Source: Proteobacteria bacterium UBA1673 (GTDB lineage Bacteria; Pseudomonadota; Gammaproteobacteria; Comchoanobacterales; Comchoanobacteraceae). From it: 12,459 bases of DNA. Within the stretch, counting starts at the first letter, position 1, and every line of letters starts with the position of its first letter. Under the pieces are notes generated by a model. The model had not been told where the DNA came from. It saw nothing but the letters and a program-made list of their open reading frames with translations, and searched no databases. The translations under genes were made by a program, and so were the position numbers. Shown here piece by piece: positions 7,901 to 12,459 of this stretch. Location: the NCBI GenBank assembly GCA_002320385.1, contig DCKN01000063.1, forward strand, positions 1 to 12,459. The letters are read 5' to 3'.

Positions 7901-10900
7901 TTTGTGTAATGCATCGGCTGCGCTTTGTTTTTCAGAGGTGTTTAATCGCTTCTTTGCTTGTGAATCAAGAGAGGTGGTTTGCACGCATACTGGATCGATG
8001 TATTTGGCCTGGCAAATTCCAGAGTCCTTCAATGGTTGGACATTACTTGACCAGCCTGTTTTATCTATGATCAAAATGCAACAAGTGGATTTAATTAGTG
8101 AACATGCCGATCGTCAATCATCAGTTACAAATTTGTTTGCTTTGTCGCATAGGCCTGAAAATCCTGTGTCGACGAAATCAAATTTAAATCGTCAACATAA
8201 CAAGCGAATGCTCAAACGTGGTAGACCGACGACTGCGGCTCGAATGCGCAAAACTGCGCAACGTCAACGTGATGTTAACGAGGTATCCGCAAGGTCATCA
8301 TCCATCAGTGTTGCTCAAAAGCGTTTAATGCGTTACTGCTTGTCTGTGCGTTCTTCGGTTGAGGATAGTAGCTCGGATGAGGGCTCGGTGCATGCACCAA
8401 ACAACCGAGCAGAGCATCCGGTTAAGCGACCTAGGCATAATGCACCTGGTTTTAGTTTTATTCATGATTTGGCAGAACATTTTTTGCGAGCTGTGCAACA
8501 GTCCAATGATGAGGATTTTAAAGATCAGTTGGCCACACTTTTTTCTGCAAATATCTCCGGGTTTGGGTATCAGGCTTTGGGTGAGCAATTTGATGTGGTT
8601 CCCTTGTACGCGCTCGATGAACAAGACGCTATGAATTCAAGATGGATGAGTTTGTATCATTTGTTTGTTACCCATCAACGTTTGGATTTAATCAAGCTAT
8701 GTGAAGCCAACAATCCAAGTTCGAAAAAAACTTGGCTAGGATTGTATACGCGAACTGACCAAGGTGATTCAAGAGGGTGGACGCTCTTACATACCGCTGT
8801 CTTCCATTATGATTCTGAATGTGTTGCTTATTTATGTGCGCATCATCATAGGATCCCTGACTTGCTTGATCGACTAACGTGCGATTTGGATGATCGTAGT
8901 ACGGCCTTGCACATGGCAGTTGCCAGTTTTATCGATTGTTCTCATCAATGTCATCTTAATAAACAGAATACTGAGGATGTAAAATTAGCAGAGGAAACTT
9001 TGAGGCGTATTGCAGCGATTGTTCGAAGTCTTGTCCTGTCAGGGTGTGATCCAAGCATTGTTGACCATGAAAATAAGACACCTTTGGATTTACTTGATCA
9101 TGTTGGCGTGGATGCATCAATGATAGGGATTTTTGAGTCTTATGTTGGTAGTGCGGTGCTGGAAAAAATGCGTTCTGTTGATCTTCACAATGATCGATCT
9201 GTGGATGAATCTGACCCAGAAGTAACCTTTGCGTCATCGTCAGCGATGCGGCGTGCTGTGCATGTACGTGCTCCTTCTTCTATTTCTCTGTGTAATGATG
9301 CTTCCGAATTTGTTACAAGTTTATCGCGTCGTTTTGAGTCCCAAATTGTATCACTTCGTCAAAATCGCGACTATGCATTGCAAAATCTTGAGGTACATCT
9401 TGTAGCGCCTTTTACAGATATACAAGTTCTTAAATCATTATTTACTGCTTACCAATCGATTAAGATTGCGGAGGATTCTCGTGCTAAAATTCGTAGTCGT
9501 GTCATTGCCTGGTTGTGTTCTGGCAAATTATCTGACTTAGTGATGCGCCTTATGATGTGTGTACATTCATCTAGTGAAATAACAACACTTGATCTTAAGA
9601 GTGCATTTAATGCGTATTTTAAATCTTTAAACTATCAAGAGCAGATTCAATTGCTATTTGACAACGACGGATTTTCATCTGCCTTGTTGTTGACGGATAA
9701 TGTCATGTTGTTGCACGAAGTACTGATCAAATATTATAATCAATTATTACGTCTTGGCGGTTATGCCCAACATGCTACTTGTCCTAATTCACTCAGCTAT
9801 CGTGCATCAAATCAGCAGTGTTTGGAACATTATGTTCATGCGATTTTCGCTTGTGATGTGCAGCGTTTAACGCTACTTGATCACTTCAAGCTTATTTACG
9901 ATGATCAAAAACAAATGATTTATCATGCCTTGAAATCGGTCTGTTGTAATATTTTCCTAGGGTCTGAAAAGAAAAGCGCGTTGTTTGCTTATTTTCTTAA
10001 ATCTGATTTGTTGATGCGCTTTTTGCCAACGCGGCATGAAGCCTTGGGATTGCTCCATGCTGTTATTATTGCAGATCTTGATCTGACTATGGTGAAGACA
10101 TTTTATGAGAAGCTCTCTAATGTTTACACGAACCATCTGCTTCTACTCGGTACGGACGATACGATCTTACTTTTAGAGGATGGTGCAGGCGAACAAAGTA
10201 GCTCGTTGCTTGCTTTGGTGGTAGGATCTGGCCGTGTTAAGGCGTTTACCTATTTGTTAGGTCAGCTTGATTCTATGAAGCAGGCATTTATGCATGGTGT
10301 TGCTTGTGTTGCTTTGCAAAATCTAATTTTGGATCTTGCGCATATTGCCATGGTTTATCGACAAAAATCAATATTTGAAGTTTTGGTCAATCATGCTACA
10401 CGCTTTTTATCGCCGCATCAATGTGTTGTGGCCTGGATTGATATGATGCGTTCTGGTCATTTTGACCGGTCTGGCTTAGACCAGGCGCAGTACTGGATTG
10501 ATTTATTGGATAACTTGATCTGTGAGCAATTTGCTCAAGATGTGACCATAGCGCATCATTCTGATCCGAATAACCGTACGATGCTGGATCATCTTCAAGA
10601 CTTGGGCGCGCTACCTTGGGTAAACTCATCTCTGAATTGCATGCAGTATCTTAATAAAATTCATCCTAAAAATCAGTTTGATGCTTGTGATTGGATGGCT
10701 CGTTTCCTGCCCAAAACGAATATGCGTGCGGCTCAGTTAGCGCTAGAACAGATGGCGACTCGAGATGATATCAAAGAGAATACGATTCGGATTATCGATC
10801 AATGTATGCAAAACCCTTACGAAAACTCTAAATTTTGTGGTAATGTGTTTGTTTGTCGTTCGTTATTCTTTGCGAGTTTATTGGGTCGTAAGGATTTAGT

Positions 10901-12038
10901 ATATAATTGTTTTACATCTTTTCGTACAGTACAAGATTTTTGGGCCAACTTCAGTAATTGTCTCCTACTTGCCATACGTTTTAATCATGAGTCGCTTGTT
11001 GATGCGTTGATTAGCGTATCGGATGGCGCCTTGCTTGCAAAAGGGTTGCGGGTGCTTAAATCTCATGAATCCTTCAGACCGTCTGTGGAGAAGATGGTCA
11101 AGCAACAGCTTATTCAAGCTTGTGTTTATGATCGGAAGTCCATACTGGTAACACTTGTGTTTGTTTATAGTCAATGTGGTCTTATTGATTGTTCTCAGGA
11201 TTTCACTGATATGAATAGTGCGTTTTGTCAAGCCTTTTCATCTGGTTATAATTTCAGTCCATGGGGTTCCGAGTCTATTTTTGGCGCATCCATGCTTGAA
11301 GTAGCCTTTGATGCCGATACTTCTAAATCAACCGTTTTTAATCAAGACATGGCAAAATCTTCTAATCGTCGTAAGTCTGACGACGAAAAGCGACCGCCAG
11401 CACGAGTCGTATCTCGAAAGAGAGATGTTAATCCACTCTATACCTTGATTGTAAGTGATAAAGACTCACCAACTGAAAGCGATGAGGTCGATGTGAAAGC
11501 AGCGTTACCTGCACTCGATAAAATATTCAACATGGTGTACTGTCGAAGCGGTAAGGGACATTCCCGTTATGAGGAGTTTTATTTTCATCGTAAGGGCATA
11601 CGTGCTACCTATGATGTTCATGTTTCTCTGCAAGCGTTAAAGCAGTATGCAGCTTCGGTTATTGGTGAGGATAAATTAGTCGCAACTTTTAAGGATGCGG
11701 TTGAGACAGTCAGTGCTTTGTCGGAAAAAGTGACGCAGAGAGCTGCCTTTGAGCCCCAAAAAACGCTTGGTCAACCTTTCGAGCAATCGACTATGGTGCA
11801 CCCTGGTGAGCTAGCCAAAGACGGTTGTTCGAGTAGTGCGGGTTTGCTTGATACTGCAACGACAATGTACAATATCGAGAAATTTCATGACGAAAGTGGG
11901 GTAAGTCTGTTTCCAGGCGCCAATGCATCATCGTCGCAATCGGCGCAAGCAGTTAATCAGTATGGTTTGTTTAGCGTTCAAGACTCTGTAGCTAGTGCTG
12001 AAGTATTACTGGCGTGTGATGTTGTAGATCTATCCTGA
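4935..12038 (+). CDS. Giant multidomain protein: Ulp1-like protease, SF2/Snf2-like helicase, AT-hook, ankyrin repeats
   Basis: This 2367-residue protein has an unbroken 7.1-kb frame. ATG 4935 is the first start after an in-frame TAA (4929) and lacks a Shine-Dalgarno sequence. In order: a Ulp1/C48-like cysteine protease (about 71-235; H96, D116, Q164, C169); a Ser/Asp-rich linker (236-375); an SF2 helicase of Snf2 or poxvirus-D6R character (about 395-895; Walker A to K440, DEFH at 531, SSAT at 565, QALHRAIR at 839); a basic linker with an AT-hook-like KRGRPTT (1094-1100) and KRPR (1164-1167); three or four ankyrin repeats (1236-1403); a long helical region that may hold degenerate ankyrin-like repeats (1455-2100); and a basic cluster (2144-2163) before a Ser-rich tail. 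There is no signal peptide or membrane segment. Families of these types act on ubiquitin/SUMO-like conjugates, on DNA or chromatin, and in protein binding. I infer a host-directed, possibly nuclear effector exported by a dedicated secretion system. A role in defence against mobile DNA is a weaker alternative. I know of no named homologue with this architecture. Confidence 0.9.
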   Translation: MTNFRNDSSTLHPPSLFDSSNTLDYTLTDDDIQILTTLFQQEGLPNAQSMILSPASTNDSLSPLKLSIQSYLRSLFHSDAKPCQFLVPFCLDRSGHWVVLEMLYESPNKIFCRYFDTDGYAYPVDDMTKKTIREAFSEDHPFCDAQTCVETIVHRQQAYQYAGQKGVNCGLIVAMMIEDLRSGRLVLPFHGVPTSSPLLHYAQVDVSKYDDQSLRDWARDFVRNHGNTLQCARFFRADSPVRDSSAKLIQSLSGTLSPVTDIDSIVESSEIGRARLGGSYPVIDQDSRGESSELDAASALNDANAKLDISAAISSADRGVEQTSDVDRSSPASITHSSHSQQDHYQRYRAKDGPAYALTNVDTGLKSSAVFQSGVPRWQSYFSELPQQEALKKLFSCLLSSSRSKRPFLQHHQADAALMAIMAYARGYGFLLADQPGTGKTRTLITIAAAVGLLNLHSSGGSVRARSSVRILVKCRKQITGNFSPQLNLFNSHVSDVMPDATLSSVCVDTIHSFTSGYERSYSDLRLLLLDEFHEMFSDSRYDQLRQCLPVHVDSGALQPRFVLSSATPAKTDADIVRMMTLLFGNNPLPEHIARLQHQKRNQTLFAHCLFEYLEKNVLLCNRLLSGSIELDRQIRSKENLISFLDIDVSTLRDDDKKHLQTYDDMTDIIAKIRRLLGRDKNKFNLELLNYLVRCQQNMMLSHLMSRHKPDEITVIYIYEYCNEVRRVNRLKDKILSSFAKRDSVVSPELTQYLDLLIEKNSALPVLNVDTLTAMPGVEFNPQAVTENARIVIFTHEQSVGTNPFVTLREHRSVSDRTPVKSHTVWALGYPRAEDLQWQALHRAIRLDTTDVRLGQELSIYLMPFSSFSHRIDGKIRQRNFLNLSRSGDHEQNLTLMALNALLRTEKMGAFIPEYFKTSSEKLPEVLKEVELLSSVNRRLFNDLLRKTIASLKKSLRVDTSLPNAKMIYFESSGQDSEPLVIYQIDDDLLCNASAALCFSEVFNRFFACESREVVCTHTGSMYLAWQIPESFNGWTLLDQPVLSMIKMQQVDLISEHADRQSSVTNLFALSHRPENPVSTKSNLNRQHNKRMLKRGRPTTAARMRKTAQRQRDVNEVSARSSSISVAQKRLMRYCLSVRSSVEDSSSDEGSVHAPNNRAEHPVKRPRHNAPGFSFIHDLAEHFLRAVQQSNDEDFKDQLATLFSANISGFGYQALGEQFDVVPLYALDEQDAMNSRWMSLYHLFVTHQRLDLIKLCEANNPSSKKTWLGLYTRTDQGDSRGWTLLHTAVFHYDSECVAYLCAHHHRIPDLLDRLTCDLDDRSTALHMAVASFIDCSHQCHLNKQNTEDVKLAEETLRRIAAIVRSLVLSGCDPSIVDHENKTPLDLLDHVGVDASMIGIFESYVGSAVLEKMRSVDLHNDRSVDESDPEVTFASSSAMRRAVHVRAPSSISLCNDASEFVTSLSRRFESQIVSLRQNRDYALQNLEVHLVAPFTDIQVLKSLFTAYQSIKIAEDSRAKIRSRVIAWLCSGKLSDLVMRLMMCVHSSSEITTLDLKSAFNAYFKSLNYQEQIQLLFDNDGFSSALLLTDNVMLLHEVLIKYYNQLLRLGGYAQHATCPNSLSYRASNQQCLEHYVHAIFACDVQRLTLLDHFKLIYDDQKQMIYHALKSVCCNIFLGSEKKSALFAYFLKSDLLMRFLPTRHEALGLLHAVIIADLDLTMVKTFYEKLSNVYTNHLLLLGTDDTILLLEDGAGEQSSSLLALVVGSGRVKAFTYLLGQLDSMKQAFMHGVACVALQNLILDLAHIAMVYRQKSIFEVLVNHATRFLSPHQCVVAWIDMMRSGHFDRSGLDQAQYWIDLLDNLICEQFAQDVTIAHHSDPNNRTMLDHLQDLGALPWVNSSLNCMQYLNKIHPKNQFDACDWMARFLPKTNMRAAQLALEQMATRDDIKENTIRIIDQCMQNPYENSKFCGNVFVCRSLFFASLLGRKDLVYNCFTSFRTVQDFWANFSNCLLLAIRFNHESLVDALISVSDGALLAKGLRVLKSHESFRPSVEKMVKQQLIQACVYDRKSILVTLVFVYSQCGLIDCSQDFTDMNSAFCQAFSSGYNFSPWGSESIFGASMLEVAFDADTSKSTVFNQDMAKSSNRRKSDDEKRPPARVVSRKRDVNPLYTLIVSDKDSPTESDEVDVKAALPALDKIFNMVYCRSGKGHSRYEEFYFHRKGIRATYDVHVSLQALKQYAASVIGEDKLVATFKDAVETVSALSEKVTQRAAFEPQKTLGQPFEQSTMVHPGELAKDGCSSSAGLLDTATTMYNIEKFHDESGVSLFPGANASSSQSAQAVNQYGLFSVQDSVASAEVLLACDVVDLS
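5145..5639 (+). other. Domain: Ulp1/C48-like (clan CE) cysteine protease
   Basis: Residues 71-235 of the giant protein. SGHWVVLEM carries the His (96), CRYFDTDG the Asp (116) and QKGVNCGLIV the Cys (169). The Gln usually six residues before the Cys sits at five (Q164). His-Asp spacing of 20 and Asp-Cys spacing of 53 are close to those of yeast Ulp1 (17 and 49). Members cleave SUMO, NEDD8 or ubiquitin, and some related bacterial enzymes instead acetylate host proteins. The substrate cannot be read from the sequence. Confidence 0.72.
6117..7619 (+). other. Domain: SF2 helicase/translocase, Snf2- or D6R-like
   Basis: Residues 395-895 of the giant protein. FLQHHQADAALM resembles the Q-motif region, LLADQPGTGKT (431-441) is motif I, ILVKCRKQITGNF (471-483) motif Ia, VDTIHSF (508-514) resembles Ib, and DEFH (531-534) is motif II. 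SSATP (565-569) is motif III and TVIYIYEYC (714-722) probably IV. IVIFTHEQSVGTNP (791-804) is V, and QALHRAIR (839-846) is VI with its arginines. The roughly 145-residue helical stretch between III and IV is an insertion. ATP-driven movement on double-stranded DNA is the family expectation. DEFH in place of DEAH/DEAD is unusual. Confidence 0.75.
8187..8435 (+). other. Basic linker with AT-hook-like motif and nuclear-localisation-like signals
   Basis: Residues 1085-1167 of the giant protein. A dense basic run (1086-1112) contains KRGRPTT, matching the RGRP core of AT-hooks, flanked by KRMLK and RMRK. KRPR at 1164-1167 fits the monopartite nuclear signal K(K/R)x(K/R). Between them lies an acidic-serine patch (EDSSSDEG, 1143-1150) that resembles a casein kinase II site. 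The segment lies exactly between helicase and ankyrin domains. Short motifs can arise by chance; the clustering is what makes it notable. Confidence 0.5.
8640..9143 (+). other. Domain: ankyrin repeats (three to four)
   Basis: Residues 1236-1403 of the giant protein. The clearest units start at GWTLLHTAVF (1281) and STALHMAVAS (1322), the second with an insertion of about 20 residues before SLVLSGCDPSIVDHENKTPL, and KTPLDLLDHVG (1381) opens a partial unit. RWMSLYHLFVTHQRLDLIK (1236) is a likely degenerate first unit. Ankyrin stacks bind partner proteins and are common in secreted effectors of intracellular bacteria. Confidence 0.8.
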
Positions 12039-12054
12039 ATGCTTTAATCATTGC

Positions 12055-12457
12055 TCACGAAGAGAATGCGTTGTTCAGAGGCATAGTATTTGTGGTTTGT
12101 AGCTTACGGTTTGGGTGTTGTCCATAGATGTTTACTATGACATTGAAATAACCATTGAGGGCGGAAGCATGTGTATCATACACATAGAAGGTCTGGCGAG
12201 ACCGTTCCACCAATGGGTTTTTTGCGTTCCAATTTGCACATTGAGTACTGGGGTTGCCGTTGCTGTTGTTGTATACGGCGTAGCAAGTGCAAAAATGAGT
12301 TGCACTTCGTCGTGGGTGTCGGTGAGATTTGTCATTGCCAGGGCTGAGTGGTTGCTGTAGGCCAATGCTTGGGATACTGTGGGTGTGGTGTATGTGAGGT
12401 TAGCTCAGGTAATGAATTTTCATTCGATTTTCCTGAGGCGGGTGTGGTGATTTTTGT
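12055..12457 (-). pseudogene. Probable decayed gene in three frames, left-pointing, enters at right edge
   Basis: On the complement strand three adjacent frames each give protein-like text for part of the way. From 12457 the first reads TKITTPASGKSNENSLPELT. The second, around 12407-12290, reads NLTYTTPTVSQALAYSNHSA and on to EVQLIFA. The third, from about 12285 to the stop at 12057-12055, reads CYAVYNNSNGNPSTQCANWN and later FYVYDTHASALNGYFNVIVN. Both joins need the same one-base shift, as expected for two single-base deletions. The composition (Asn, Thr, Ser, Tyr; two Cys) suggests a secreted or surface beta-rich protein, but I recognise no family. It ends 16 bases from the end of the giant gene and converges with it. 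The upstream part is missing, so this remains a moderate inference. Apart from this I see no gene in 12039-12459. Confidence 0.4.
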
Positions 12458-12459
12458 AT

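Noticed and set aside
8359..8634. Plus- and minus-strand open frames of 60-100 codons inside the giant gene
   Set aside because: All are shadows of the 2367-codon frame, with atypical composition and no start signals.
4935..12038. The giant gene as a phage-defence helicase-nuclease system
   Set aside because: There is no nuclease or methylase partner, no neighbouring defence genes, and the ankyrin, Ulp1-like and nuclear-type motifs fit host interaction better; kept only as a minor alternative.
12169..12203. Two adjacent small hairpins (ATGTGTA-TCA-TACACAT and GGTCT-GGCG-AGACC) as a terminator for the giant gene
   Set aside because: The only T-run (12215-12220) is 12 bases past the second stem, and stems this short are expected by chance; they also lie within the minus-strand remnant.

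Overview
The window looks like a chromosomal stretch of a host-associated, aerobic gammaproteobacterium. The base composition is moderately AT-rich (judged by eye). It carries coxB of an aa3-type terminal oxidase with a c5-type cytochrome directly upstream. Next to these lies a 2367-residue protein built from eukaryote-like parts: a Ulp1/C48-like cysteine protease, an SF2/Snf2-like helicase, an AT-hook-like basic segment and ankyrin repeats. This mix recalls Legionella/Coxiella/Berkiella-type intracellular bacteria, but that placement is inference, because no rRNA or other phylogenetic marker is present.

Layout, left to right. (1) 1-1152, minus strand: the N-terminal 384 codons of a gene of unknown function that leaves the window at its left edge, with a good sigma70 promoter at 1195-1223. 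(2) 1374-2218, plus strand: a broken gene with a signal-peptide-like start and an FkbM-type methyltransferase body; two +1 shifts are needed to join its parts, one at a run of nine A. (3) 2368-3803: a two-gene respiratory unit, a c5-like monohaem cytochrome (its usual axial Met appears lost) and coxB, whose start is best moved to 3015. The expected coxA does not follow. (4) 3990-4772: an unrecognised gene starting at TTG and interrupted by an in-frame TAG at 4134. (5) 4935-12038: the giant multidomain protein, intact over 7.1 kb. (6) 12055-12457, minus strand: a probable decayed gene in three reading frames, converging on the giant gene.

The CuA subunit and the cytochrome would act together at the periplasmic face of the inner membrane. 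The giant protein is unrelated to them. Its domain set suggests action on ubiquitin/SUMO-like conjugates and on DNA or chromatin, most plausibly inside a eukaryotic host cell or nucleus. It is the most unusual object here. It sits among eroding genes yet keeps an uninterrupted frame, visible protease catalytic residues and most helicase motifs, which argues for selection to keep it. No tRNA, rRNA, CRISPR array, transposase or attachment site was seen.
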